From: Limnobacter sp.
Lineage (GTDB): Bacteria; Pseudomonadota; Gammaproteobacteria; Burkholderiales; Burkholderiaceae_B
Assembly: GCA_029866125.1 (NCBI GenBank)
Contig: JARWZZ010000012.1
Span: 1 to 64,000, forward strand
Length of the DNA: 64,000 bases
Direction: 5' to 3'
Below, piece by piece: positions 16,698 through 25,173 of the stretch (its first letter is position 1; every line of letters starts with the position of its first letter). The position numbers and the translations under genes were made by a program. The notes beneath the pieces were generated by a model. That model saw only the letters and a list, made by a program, of their open reading frames with translations, had not been told where the DNA came from and made no database searches.

Positions 16698-17729
16698 CTA
16701 GGCCAATAAGTCCAAAGTTTTTTTGCTGTGGTAAAAGCGCTTTAACTGCCTACGCAGTATTTTTTCTGCCATGCCGTTGTCCACCACCATCTGCGCCAAA
16801 TCGGGCAGGTAGTTGTTAAACTCTTCAAAAATCATTTCGCGGGTTACGCCCATTTCCGTCACAATGGTTTGTAGGGTTTCCTCGCCGTACTTCTGGAAAA
16901 AAAAGTCCACGCCAGCGTCTATACAGGCCTTCAGGTAATCGCTTTCGCGGAATACGAGCCAAAACTCATAGCCCATCACCATGAATTCTTGCAAATCTTG
17001 CTCGTTCACATAATCGCGGTAACGGGCAATTGGCCAACTGCGAATCAAGTCCCACAGGTTCAGCGTGCTGTTCAAGGCCAATTCGCGGTAATGCTCATCG
17101 CCTAAGGCCTCATTGAGCATTTCCAGCGAGCTGTTTACGCCAGATTCAGTCAGCTGGCGGATGCGGTCTTCAATATTCTCTGACAAATCCGGGGCTTTGC
17201 TGCTTAGCCACTCCCGCACAAACCGTGTGCTGTTGGCCACGGTGGACAGTTTCATAAGGTTGTTTTGTTCCAGCAAATAGCCTTTCATTACCGTGTAAAC
17301 CACGTCTGACAAAAAGCCGCGGAATGCCTCGCTGTTGCGCACATTGCGCACCGTATGGTCCAACACGCTGCCCGGCTCAAACACCTTTTGAATAAAGTCA
17401 CTGGCGATGTGGTCGGGTACCACCTCGCTTAACAAGGTGGTGTGGTTGGCCGGGAACTCAAAAATCTGGTTGGCAATTTCGCCAAACAACTCAGGAATTG
17501 CGCCGCCAATGTCCATGTCGATCGCATAGCGATGGGCGGTGGCGCGAATTTTTTCCTCGGAAACCGCTTCCCTCAGCGTGATTTTATCCAGCTGGTCATA
17601 AACAAAACCCAGCTCAGTTTCCAACAGCGTGATGAACTTTTTACCGTTTAGATTTTGCAGCCAGAATTCGACCTGTGCATCCAAAAGCTGATCGGCCAAT
17701 TCCTTGGCAGGTTTTGCGGAAGTGGGCAT
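16698..17729 (-). CDS. Uncharacterised protein
   Basis: A 343-residue acidic, mostly helical protein that I do not recognise. I start it at the ATG at 17729 (MPTSAKPAKEL), 7 codons inside the longest frame. No signal peptide, membrane helix or catalytic motif is apparent. There are regularly spaced hydrophobic helices and repeated E/D-L-L patterns (for example DHIASDFIQKVFEPGS and ESGVNSSLEMLNEAL). It is divergent from another unknown gene (17777) with 47 bp between them, so the two probably share a control region. Confidence 0.7.
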   Translation of the reverse strand: MPTSAKPAKELADQLLDAQVEFWLQNLNGKKFITLLETELGFVYDQLDKITLREAVSEEKIRATAHRYAIDMDIGGAIPELFGEIANQIFEFPANHTTLLSEVVPDHIASDFIQKVFEPGSVLDHTVRNVRNSEAFRGFLSDVVYTVMKGYLLEQNNLMKLSTVANSTRFVREWLSSKAPDLSENIEDRIRQLTESGVNSSLEMLNEALGDEHYRELALNSTLNLWDLIRSWPIARYRDYVNEQDLQEFMVMGYEFWLVFRESDYLKACIDAGVDFFFQKYGEETLQTIVTEMGVTREMIFEEFNNYLPDLAQMVVDNGMAEKILRRQLKRFYHSKKTLDLLA

Positions 17730-17776
17730 GATATTGTGTTGTCTCCACACATTGAGAATAGTTTTTAAGCGCTGTT

Positions 17777-18583
17777 ATGACAGACTCCGTACAAATTATC
17801 ACCGAATTGCTTTCCAGTCTGGAAAAACCAGTCCAATTTTTTAGTTTGCCCAGCGACGCGGCCAAACAGCTCAAAACCCTTGGCAATGTGCTGGATGGCA
17901 AAGGCCATGTTTTGATGGAGCTGGGTGCTGCGCGGGGGCGCAAGTTTGACTCACAGCACGCTGTGTACAGCGCTGAGGAGTGGTACCTCGAATTCATGGA
18001 ACCTCTGGATGCGAATACCAATGCGGGGGCAAACACTGAAGCCACCACGCGCAAGCTGATTTGCCGTGCGCGCATACTTTTGCTGGAAAAAAATGCCCTT
18101 AAGCAAGACTACAAAGTCAGTGAGTTTGACCCTCGCCAAATCAAGGAAGAGGGCCCTTCCGAAAACCTGTTGTACTGCATGAAAAACCTGCATGAAATGA
18201 TAGGCGTGAGCACCGACATGGTGTCGCCCCACAAAGTGCTGTTGATTGACGAGTTGTTTCGCAACCCCGCCTACAAAGGCCAAAATTTTGCGCTGAATGC
18301 CTTCGATGGCATTATTCAAAGCTTGGGCAAAAGTTTTCAGCCCACCGCGGCGTACATGGCGCTGTTGCCCCTGCAGGCCCGGTCAATTATTAACGCCCAA
18401 TGCATCGCTTTGGTGAATGAGGGCAGTGAGGAATCTCAGAATATATTACGAGAAGTAGGTGGCAAAGTGTCCGTGGCTGCCGAGCGTACAGCTGCCTATT
18501 TTACGGGCTCACGCTTTGAGCTTGTGCCCATCCAAAACACCTTGTATGCGTTTATTCACCCGGTGCAGCAAGGAGGAGGTTAG
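17777..18583 (+). CDS. Uncharacterised protein
   Basis: A 268-residue protein without a motif I recognise. It has no signal peptide or membrane helix. The last codons contain the AGGAGGAGG used as the ribosome-binding site of the methyltransferase gene that follows, so the two are tightly coupled. The divergent neighbour at 16698-17729 is also unknown and of similar acidic, helical character. A joint function of the divergent pair and the methyltransferase is possible but unsupported. Confidence 0.7.
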   Translation: MTDSVQIITELLSSLEKPVQFFSLPSDAAKQLKTLGNVLDGKGHVLMELGAARGRKFDSQHAVYSAEEWYLEFMEPLDANTNAGANTEATTRKLICRARILLLEKNALKQDYKVSEFDPRQIKEEGPSENLLYCMKNLHEMIGVSTDMVSPHKVLLIDELFRNPAYKGQNFALNAFDGIIQSLGKSFQPTAAYMALLPLQARSIINAQCIALVNEGSEESQNILREVGGKVSVAAERTAAYFTGSRFELVPIQNTLYAFIHPVQQGGG

Positions 18584-18587
18584 CCCC

Positions 18588-19430
18588 ATGTCCATACTAT
18601 CCAGTGCCCGTATCAGCCCCACCGCGCTTTACACCGGTGAAGTTTGGCAGCGTTACAACCGCTCGTTCCCTGAGTTAAAAGTGACGCAAGGCGCAATGCT
18701 TTTTAATTTGTTGGAACCGGTGATGATTGCGTCCCGCCTTTTGAAGGGGCCCACGCTGACCGACTTTTTGCTGGCCCGCCACGACTTGATTGATGCGCAG
18801 GTGGATGCCCACATTCTTCAGCACACCAACCCCACCATCATTGAAATTGCTGCCGGCATGTCGCCAAGGGGTATGCGATTCATCCGCAGGCATGGCCCCA
18901 AGATTACATACATCGAAGCCGATTTGCCCGTCATGGCCAAAGGCAAGCGCAAGCGGATTCAGCAACACCTTCAGCAAAACCCCAACCATTTTGTGGTGCC
19001 GGTGGATGCGTTTGCCACCAGTGGGGACCAATCCATTCACGCCCTGTTTGCAGGCATACCCGCTGGGCAACCCGTGTGCGTGGTCACAGAGGGTTTGCTG
19101 AACTACTTTAGCCGTCAGCAAGTGGAGCAACTTTTCGCCACACTGGCCAGCGAATTTGAAAGCCGCCCTGCTAGCTTGTACGTCAGCGACATTCATTTGC
19201 AAATGCAAAACAAAGGCGTGGTGGCCGACACCTTCACCACTTTGCTGGGCCTTTTTGTGCAGGGCAGGGTGCATTTGCACTACCAACAAGCGGACGATTT
19301 AGTCAACGCACTTCAGTGCAACGGTCTGCAGGGCAAGCTTTTCAAGCCCAGCCAGTTTGCGGCACAATTTGAAAGCTGCAAGCCACTTGGGGCCGATTTT
19401 GCCTCCATACTGGTGGCTCAAAAAAGTTAA
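18588..19430 (+). CDS. LCMT-family class I SAM-dependent methyltransferase
   Basis: A 280-residue methyltransferase starting at the ATG at 18588, right after a strong AGGAGG inside the previous gene; the longer open frame upstream is not needed. SAM-binding motif I is IEIAAGMSPRG (about residues 81-91), motif II YIEADLPVMAKGKRKR (about 104-119), and VVTEGLLNYF (about 160) is the conserved post-II segment of the leucine carboxyl methyltransferase (PPM1/LCMT, TcmP) family. In bacteria these methylate small molecules, often polyketides or amino-acid-derived acids. The specific acceptor here is unknown. Confidence 0.85.
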   Translation: MSILSSARISPTALYTGEVWQRYNRSFPELKVTQGAMLFNLLEPVMIASRLLKGPTLTDFLLARHDLIDAQVDAHILQHTNPTIIEIAAGMSPRGMRFIRRHGPKITYIEADLPVMAKGKRKRIQQHLQQNPNHFVVPVDAFATSGDQSIHALFAGIPAGQPVCVVTEGLLNYFSRQQVEQLFATLASEFESRPASLYVSDIHLQMQNKGVVADTFTTLLGLFVQGRVHLHYQQADDLVNALQCNGLQGKLFKPSQFAAQFESCKPLGADFASILVAQKS

Positions 19431-19459
19431 CTCAAAAAAATTAATTCAGGGAGAAACAC

Positions 19460-19828
19460 ATGATTGGCTACGTCACACTTGGCACGGCAGACCTCAAAAA
19501 ATCAGGCGAATTTTTCGACAAACTGTTGGCCCCACTAGGCGCCAAACGCTTGATGGAACTTCCACGCGGTATTTTTTGGGGCACGGCGCTGAACGCCCCT
19601 TTTCTGGGTGTCATGACGCCGAACGACGGCAACCCCGCAGGTTGCGGCAACGGCACCATGGTTGCACTGGCAGTGCCAAGCCGCGAAAAAGCGGATGAAA
19701 TGTACCAAAATGCACTGGCATTGGGCTGCACCTGCGAAGGCAAGCCGGGCGAGCGCATGCCCAACTTCTACGCTGCGTACTTCCGCACGCCAGAAGGGCA
19801 CAAAATGAATGTGTTTAAGATGGGTTGA
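19460..19828 (+). CDS. VOC family (glyoxalase/bleomycin-resistance) protein
   Basis: A 122-residue single-domain VOC protein. The start follows AGGGAG. It shows the paired beta-alpha-beta-beta-beta layout, with GTADLKKSGEFFDKLL at the front, the GTMVALAVPSREKADEMYQ helix in the middle, and the C-terminal YAAYFRTPEGHKMNVFKMG strand with a typical (E)GHK. These close relatives often bind a divalent metal through His and Glu; the metal set is incomplete here. The substrate is unknown. Confidence 0.88.
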   Translation: MIGYVTLGTADLKKSGEFFDKLLAPLGAKRLMELPRGIFWGTALNAPFLGVMTPNDGNPAGCGNGTMVALAVPSREKADEMYQNALALGCTCEGKPGERMPNFYAAYFRTPEGHKMNVFKMG

Positions 19829-19891
19829 CCCCTATCAATTTGAATAGACTCTCACCTTTGCTCAAAAGCCCACTCGGTTTGAATTTGAATT

Positions 19892-20860
19892 ATGAACGCA
19901 CCTCAGCCTAAAACCATCTTTATCAGTGTCGCTGCATTCGTTGACCCGCTGCTGTTCTTCACCGTGTGCAGGGCCATTCATAGGGCCAAGCATCCAGAGC
20001 GTTTGCGTTTTGGCATTGTGGAACAGGGTTTGAGCAATAACGCTTGGTTATACGGGCAGGACTCTCGCATTCGCTACAAATACTTCCACCCCGTGGATAG
20101 TCATGGCGTATGTTGGGCGCGTGCACAAGTGCAAACCATGTTTGCGGGGGAAGATCTCTACCTTCAAATTGATAGTCACACCTCATTTGTTCAGGATTGG
20201 GACCAGCTGCTGGAGGACGAGTATTACAAACTCTTCACCGTCAGCTCCAAACCCATTTTGAGCACCTATCCACCCGTATTTACTTTATCCAATACCGGTC
20301 AAGAAGAGCTTTCTTACACCAATCCAGATTACGCCCTGGCCATGGCCCCCATGCCTGATGCTGTTATCACGCGTGAAAACCCCGTCGTCATGTTTCGCGG
20401 CACCTGGGTTTTAGGCAGAAAGCCCGTCATTGGCTTTCATCTGGCGGGTGGCTTTATTTTTACTTCGGGCAAGTTTGTGCAAGAAGTGCCCTACGACGAA
20501 AAATTGTATTTTCACGGCGAAGAGCAAAACCTTGCCTTGCGGGCATTCACCCATGGATGGGATGTGTTCCACCCCAACGTGCTTCCCTTGTTTCACAAAT
20601 ACAAACAGGCGGGTGACGACCATGTTGCCCACCACTGGCATGCCACTTGGGAAGCACAACGCACCATGAAGTGGCCTGACCGACAAAAAGCAGCGAATCA
20701 GCGCTTGAGGGATTTACTGGACGAAAAAATTCCAGCGTCTGACCCCTGCAGCTTAGGGCCTTTGCGGACTGTGAAGGGTTTCTACGACTTTACCGGCATT
20801 GATTACATCAACAATAAAATTGATCGCAACATGCATGGTTGGTTAAACCCAGGGTCTTGA
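19892..20860 (+). CDS. GlcNAc-transferase domain protein (Skp1 Gnt1-like, GT60)
   Basis: A 322-residue protein covered almost wholly by the GlcNAc glycosyltransferase domain (PF11397, CAZy GT60), founded on Dictyostelium Skp1 Gnt1. The N-terminal IFISVAAFVDPLLFFTV, the metal-binding DSH motif in LQIDSHTSFVQDWD (94-96), the FHLAGGFIFTSGKF loop (about 182-195) and GEEQNLALRAFTHGWDVF (209-226) are the family signature. Gnt1 adds alpha-GlcNAc to hydroxyproline of cytoplasmic Skp1. No signal peptide is seen, so this enzyme should act in the cytoplasm. A prolyl 4-hydroxylase and a fucosyltransferase-like gene lie within 5 kb, which argues that it works on a hydroxylated protein rather than on exopolysaccharide. 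It converges on the NusG-like gene with 7 bp between stops. Confidence 0.85.
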   Translation: MNAPQPKTIFISVAAFVDPLLFFTVCRAIHRAKHPERLRFGIVEQGLSNNAWLYGQDSRIRYKYFHPVDSHGVCWARAQVQTMFAGEDLYLQIDSHTSFVQDWDQLLEDEYYKLFTVSSKPILSTYPPVFTLSNTGQEELSYTNPDYALAMAPMPDAVITRENPVVMFRGTWVLGRKPVIGFHLAGGFIFTSGKFVQEVPYDEKLYFHGEEQNLALRAFTHGWDVFHPNVLPLFHKYKQAGDDHVAHHWHATWEAQRTMKWPDRQKAANQRLRDLLDEKIPASDPCSLGPLRTVKGFYDFTGIDYINNKIDRNMHGWLNPGS

Positions 20861-20867
20861 ACCGGCT

Positions 20868-21374
20868 TTAAACCGCCGAATCAAGCTGGTCCATGGGCAC
20901 CACCACTTTGCGTGCGCCGCCCATCACTTCCATCAGCACCAGCGCGCGGTCGTCGGCACGCAGCTCGGCAATTTCAACCAATAGGCCTTCAAAAGCGCCT
21001 TCAGCCACACGCACTTTTTGGCCTACTGCAAATTTAGATGCAGCCAGCACCGTAAGGTCTAAGATGCCGTCCGAATCCATTTGGCCGCTTAAAGCTTCCA
21101 CAAACCCGTCGGGTACTTTTTTGGGCAGGCCGCCAAAGCGTACCAGGTCAATGCAGCCGCGGGTGGATCGGAATTTCGAAAAGTCGTTCACACCCACTTC
21201 AAGGTTTACAAACAGGTAACGGGGGAACATGCTTTCAAGCACCACGGCGGTGCCAGTGTTGCGGCGGCGTTTAATGCGTACTTGGGGGCAAAATGCTTCA
21301 AAGCCTTGGTTTTGAATATTCTCCAATGCGCAGGCTTCCAAGCGGGGCTTGCTGTAAACCACATACCAAGACAT
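20868..21374 (-). CDS. NusG/RfaH-like transcription antiterminator
   Basis: A 168-residue NusG paralogue. The ATG at 21374 (MSWYVVYSKPRLE) follows GGAAGG and gives the normal RfaH-like length; a TTG 6 codons upstream is the longer alternative. The NGN domain (residues 1-105: WYVVYSKPRLE, QGFEAFCPQ, SMFPRYLFV, STRGCIDLVRFGG) is followed by a KOW domain (about 120-165: KFAVGQKVRVAEGAFEGLLVEI). Such paralogues prevent premature termination in long polysaccharide operons. It sits 21 bp after the WecA-type gene and beside a 27-kb leftward exopolysaccharide locus, a fitting target. Whether it uses an ops-type DNA element is not clear. Confidence 0.9.
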   Translation of the reverse strand: MSWYVVYSKPRLEACALENIQNQGFEAFCPQVRIKRRRNTGTAVVLESMFPRYLFVNLEVGVNDFSKFRSTRGCIDLVRFGGLPKKVPDGFVEALSGQMDSDGILDLTVLAASKFAVGQKVRVAEGAFEGLLVEIAELRADDRALVLMEVMGGARKVVVPMDQLDSAV

Positions 21375-21395
21375 TGCTAGTAGCCCTTCCAACCT

Positions 21396-22808
21396 TTACT
21401 GGTGTTTGGCCTGCAGTACCGCAGCCATTCGCGCTTCGGCACGGCTTACATAGGCCGACAAAATTTGGTAGCACAGCACATACATTACCGCAGTGGCAAC
21501 AAACCCCAAAGCGTCCATACCCACGGCATGCCCCGCAAAAGCCAGCGCAATGGATGTTCCTGCAAACACCCACACAAATGGAGTGGAATGTGAGTTTAAA
21601 CGCCCGGCAGGCATAGGCAAACCACGACTTATGACCACATCACTTAACCAGCGCTGCACCAGTTGGTGAAAGTGCGCAAAGTCGGGTTGGTCGGGGGCTG
21701 CTTTGGCCTTGATTCGTCGGCCAATCGAATACAACACCTCTATGACCGGGTAAGCCAGTAGTGAAAGGATCATCCACGCGTCCATGGTGGGTATGCGTGC
21801 TTTCAGCAAAATGGTCAAAGCACCCAACAAAAAGCCCATCAAATAAGCCCCACCATCCCCCAGAAAAATTTTGCCAAATGGGAAGTTAAACAGCCAGAAG
21901 CCCAACATAGAAAAGCTCAAGGCCAAACACACATTCACCAACAGCACATCGCCGTAGTACGCAGCCAGCAGGGATATGGCCAAGGCCAACATGCAAACCA
22001 CGCCCGATGCCAAGCCATTCAGCCCGTCAATCATATTGATTGCGTTGCTCATGCCTGCCATTGCAAAGGCGCTAAATAAATATGCGGCTGGTGCAAACGC
22101 AAGCAGGGTCTTTGTCCAAGCAAAGCCCAAATCAGTAACCACTGCACCCAGTAACCAACAGGCCAGCAGGCCGCTTACCATGGCCCAAATCAAGCGCTGG
22201 GTGGGGCTTACTTTTTTGGTGATGTCTTCAATAATGCCTGCCAAAAACACGGGTATGCACACGCCCAATAGCGACAATACAAAGTTTACGTCAGCCTCAG
22301 TGCCGCTAGCACCGCTGGCACCACTAGGTATAGCCAAGCCTAAACTCACAAACAAGGCCAAAAACACAGGCAATCCGCCAATGCGTGGCACGGGGGTTTC
22401 ATGTAGCTTCTGCACAGCGGCCAAGTCGTGGTCCATGCTAAATCGGGAGTGGAAGCGCTTGGTCAGCAACACCGCCAAGCAACCCAGCACGGATGCGCCC
22501 AAAGCACTCAAAGCCACCCACCACAGGGTGGACAGGTTAACCTCGGTATTTAGGGAAGGGTTTTGTTGCACCAGCAGGTGGGTTAACCCAAAAATGCCGC
22601 CTACAAACAGGCAGGCCCACACATGCAACCAAAAATAGCTGGTTACAGTTTTGGCTAATAATGTACCTAGGCTTGAGGGGTGCCCAGACTTTCTGTACAT
22701 CCGGGATGCAGCCTTCACCTGTTTGGGTGTCAGCTCCGGTTCGAGTTCCCCACTGCGCTCATTGCGTGTGCTATCCGCGGTACTCATCGCTTCTTGAGCG
22801 GCTCGCAT
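21396..22808 (-). CDS. WecA-type polyprenyl-phosphate sugar-1-phosphate transferase
   Basis: A 470-residue membrane enzyme of the PNPT family (WecA/MraY/WbpL). Motifs: HETPVPRIGGLPVF (about 137-150), AGIIEDITKKVSP with the acidic Mg-binding pair (about 192), NAINMIDGLNGLASG (about 262-276), FLGDGGAYLMGF (about 315) and the C-terminal HFHQL histidine pair. About eleven transmembrane helices. It starts undecaprenyl-linked sugar assembly, the first step for the Wzx/Wzy polysaccharide of this region. The N-terminal extension of some 60 polar residues is unusual. The ATG at 22808 follows AAGGAA; Met8 is an alternative start. No HPT-type (WbaP) initiator is present elsewhere in the window. Confidence 0.9.
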   Translation of the reverse strand: MRAAQEAMSTADSTRNERSGELEPELTPKQVKAASRMYRKSGHPSSLGTLLAKTVTSYFWLHVWACLFVGGIFGLTHLLVQQNPSLNTEVNLSTLWWVALSALGASVLGCLAVLLTKRFHSRFSMDHDLAAVQKLHETPVPRIGGLPVFLALFVSLGLAIPSGASGASGTEADVNFVLSLLGVCIPVFLAGIIEDITKKVSPTQRLIWAMVSGLLACWLLGAVVTDLGFAWTKTLLAFAPAAYLFSAFAMAGMSNAINMIDGLNGLASGVVCMLALAISLLAAYYGDVLLVNVCLALSFSMLGFWLFNFPFGKIFLGDGGAYLMGFLLGALTILLKARIPTMDAWMILSLLAYPVIEVLYSIGRRIKAKAAPDQPDFAHFHQLVQRWLSDVVISRGLPMPAGRLNSHSTPFVWVFAGTSIALAFAGHAVGMDALGFVATAVMYVLCYQILSAYVSRAEARMAAVLQAKHQ

Positions 22809-22967
22809 TGTGTAATTCCTTTGCGCCTTAAGTGCTGCAATTCAAATGCAACTTCAACAAAATTAAATAATTCAAAAAACCAAAAAACTCAATAATTTAG
22901 ATTATGCGCTTTAAAGCTCAGGCAATACTTATACCTTGATCAGCCTTATTTTTCAAGTCGGAGCCTG

Positions 22968-23903
22968 TTAACCCAAATAGGGTAAATGCCTCACCCATTG
23001 GGTTGCAATCCATTTTTCGCCAGCAAGAACTGGTTGTCCACCGTGTAAAGACGATGCGTCATAACTACCGCCCCCCAATCCGTCAGGCAGATAATAATCA
23101 AAGTAAAGCAAGCTACCTTTTCGCGGCAGTACCTGAAGGTTTAATTCTGGGAATATTGTGGCGCCACCCAGTTCCACTTCGTTCAAGTACATAATTAGAG
23201 TCGAAACCCTGTTGCCTGACTTGGCCACCAAACGTTTGCCTTCAGCCGTGTTTTCATCAAAGTAATCGTGGTGCGGCTTGTATTCCGCATTGGGTGCGTA
23301 ATTCAAAATTTGTATGGGCTCCGCATGTGTTGTTGCAAAGCCAAATAAGTCTGCAATTCTTTCCTCAACTACCTTCACGACAGGGTTAGCCCCCCTAGGG
23401 AAGTAAGTGCCGTAGCTGCTACGCACATCGGTGGAAACTGTAGCATTCGCAACGTTGTTGCTAACCACGGTGGAAGGTGTCAGCGAAGGCCGTGCGGCCT
23501 CGACTATTGCGTCGCATTCTTTGGATGACAGCACGTCCATTACATGCAACACGCGCGGGGAATCACACACCATTCCAATGGGGTAGCGCTTTCCCCGCTT
23601 GGACGTCAGGTAATTGGGGAATGAAGCGCCAAACCTAGACTTGGAGTCAAGGTACTTCTCCTCGTACTCATTTTTTAAGATGGCTTGAGTGCCTGCCGTT
23701 TTTATCTGCTCAAAAGGCAGGGTAGCTGAATTATTGATAACCAAGTTCGACTTTTCAAAAAACAACTTTACCCAGGCCTGCGAGTTCACCGGGGAATGCC
23801 CAGCCTTCAGCAGCGAGTTGACTAAATCCCCAGGTTGGCAGTGAGCGTTGATATTAAGCCAGGCCAGAATGTCGCTAGGTATGTGCACAATCACGGGATG
23901 CAT
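22968..23903 (-). CDS. Prolyl 4-hydroxylase (2OG-Fe(II) oxygenase)
   Basis: A 311-residue protein with a C-terminal prolyl 4-hydroxylase catalytic domain (about 115-308). The iron ligands are H211-x-D213 (in YKPHHDYFDE) and H287 (in SSLHGGQPVLAGEKW); K297 is the 2-oxoglutarate-binding lysine. VRSSYGTYFPRG (about 160-171) and LGGATIFPEL are also family features. The N-terminal 110 residues match nothing I know. No signal peptide, so it acts in the cytoplasm. Known bacterial homologues hydroxylate proline in EF-Tu or collagen-like proteins. The neighbours, a GT60 GlcNAc-transferase and a fucosyltransferase-like protein, suggest hydroxyproline that is then glycosylated. It lies 36 bp downstream of the fucosyltransferase-like gene, probably co-transcribed. 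Confidence 0.9.
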   Translation of the reverse strand: MHPVIVHIPSDILAWLNINAHCQPGDLVNSLLKAGHSPVNSQAWVKLFFEKSNLVINNSATLPFEQIKTAGTQAILKNEYEEKYLDSKSRFGASFPNYLTSKRGKRYPIGMVCDSPRVLHVMDVLSSKECDAIVEAARPSLTPSTVVSNNVANATVSTDVRSSYGTYFPRGANPVVKVVEERIADLFGFATTHAEPIQILNYAPNAEYKPHHDYFDENTAEGKRLVAKSGNRVSTLIMYLNEVELGGATIFPELNLQVLPRKGSLLYFDYYLPDGLGGGSYDASSLHGGQPVLAGEKWIATQWVRHLPYLG

Positions 23904-23939
23904 TGTTGGTCACCTTTTTAACTGGGTTATTCAAGTCGT

Positions 23940-24926
23940 TTAATTGAACTTCCAACTGTCGTTGGCCGTGCCAGCGCAAGAGTTGGAAAGTGCAGAAAAT
24001 AGCGAAACACCATCGTAAGCCACAAAACGGGCATTCAACATGACTGCGAAGTCCCTTAAGGATTCCTTGTTTACTTGGTACTTGCTGCTTCCGCGTGCTT
24101 TCAAGGCTACCTCATTGGCTTCATGTATTCCAGACCCTTCCATTCCGTTTTTGAAGCTGTGGTCAAGGTATTCGCCTATTTTGTAGGTGGCTATCCACTG
24201 CTCTGCCAACCATTTTGAGTCGGACACAATGCATAAGCGGCGCTCCTCTGGATTTTTGGCTTTTAGCTCTTGGTATTTCGCAAACACCGTTTTGAAGTAA
24301 ACATTCAAGTCTGGGAACTGTGTATCAATCTGCTGGGCTAGGCTCTTCAAAGCCACGTGGCCGCCCGCCCATTTTTTTGAGCCGCCGCGAAGGTGGATAA
24401 CATCGTAGGCTTTTGTGGCTAAATTTTGTTGCTTGGCATATTGTTTAATTTCTTCAGATACCCAGCGGTTCAAAGTAATGCAGCCAAAATCTGCATACGC
24501 AAAAGATCTAAAACCTGTGCCTGCGTACACCACCACATCTTCTTCAAAATCTTCTCGGCGGAAGCTGGCTATGTCATCAATCGCTTTGCCATGGTCTGGT
24601 AAGCAGAACAGAGGCATGTAAAGCCAGTCTTTAAACTCATGGCGCACCATTTGGTGCCGCCACACTTTGGGCAGAGTGCTTTGTCTCAGGTCCGTGTTTT
24701 GGTAAATGTTTAAAAACGCACGAAAATCCATGGTTTTCACCTGGTCGGTTTGCGAGCTTAGGTGCAGGTAATCGTCAAAGTTTTCAATGCCATTGTGCGC
24801 CCATTCAATGTCACGCCAATCCATCACCAAATAACGCCCAGTTGCCTTTGCATATCGTATTGCCATCAACAAGCATTGCAAACGGTCACCCCAGCCTGCC
24901 GTACCTTTAAAAACCACGTAGCGCAT
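23940..24926 (-). CDS. Fucosyltransferase-like GT-B protein (NodZ/POFUT-like)
   Basis: A 328-residue protein with the outline of the NodZ/FUT8/protein O-fucosyltransferase group. An N-terminal glycine loop (GTAGWGDRLQCLLMAIRYA, 8-26) is followed by the LVMDWRD strand. The HLRGG motif (178-182) stands where the family has HxRxGD, and CIVSDSKWL (232-240) corresponds to the F(V/L)ATD strand. The second glycine of HxRxGD is not conserved as GD, so the match is moderate. If correct, the donor would be GDP-fucose, which Gmd and Fcl (57.5-59.6 kb) make. It is the first of four leftward genes with the prolyl hydroxylase, WecA and NusG-like genes, and is divergent from the Pro-Thr-Ala lipoprotein across a 247-bp gap. 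Confidence 0.65.
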   Translation of the reverse strand: MRYVVFKGTAGWGDRLQCLLMAIRYAKATGRYLVMDWRDIEWAHNGIENFDDYLHLSSQTDQVKTMDFRAFLNIYQNTDLRQSTLPKVWRHQMVRHEFKDWLYMPLFCLPDHGKAIDDIASFRREDFEEDVVVYAGTGFRSFAYADFGCITLNRWVSEEIKQYAKQQNLATKAYDVIHLRGGSKKWAGGHVALKSLAQQIDTQFPDLNVYFKTVFAKYQELKAKNPEERRLCIVSDSKWLAEQWIATYKIGEYLDHSFKNGMEGSGIHEANEVALKARGSSKYQVNKESLRDFAVMLNARFVAYDGVSLFSALSNSCAGTANDSWKFN

Positions 24927-25173
24927 TGTTCATTTCCTTAGTTTTTTGTTTATTTTAGTTGCTTTCCCATATTTTGATGGTTAAATTGTTTACGGGTTTG
25001 CGGAAACTCGTTTTTTAGGCGTTTCCGTGATCAAAACTTCACAAAAGCAGTTATTATCTGGCAGTGAGTGAAGATTGTATTTACCCAATCCAATCTTTAC
25101 CTAATTGTGATATTCATGGGTCATTCGGCTGGCTAGCGGATCGTGGCCTTTTATTTTTACTGGGAGATTAGTT

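Noticed and set aside
23065..23072. GGCGGTAG (ops-like) on the minus strand
   Set aside because: It lies inside the prolyl hydroxylase coding sequence, not in a leader, and lacks the rest of the ops/JUMPstart element; most likely chance.
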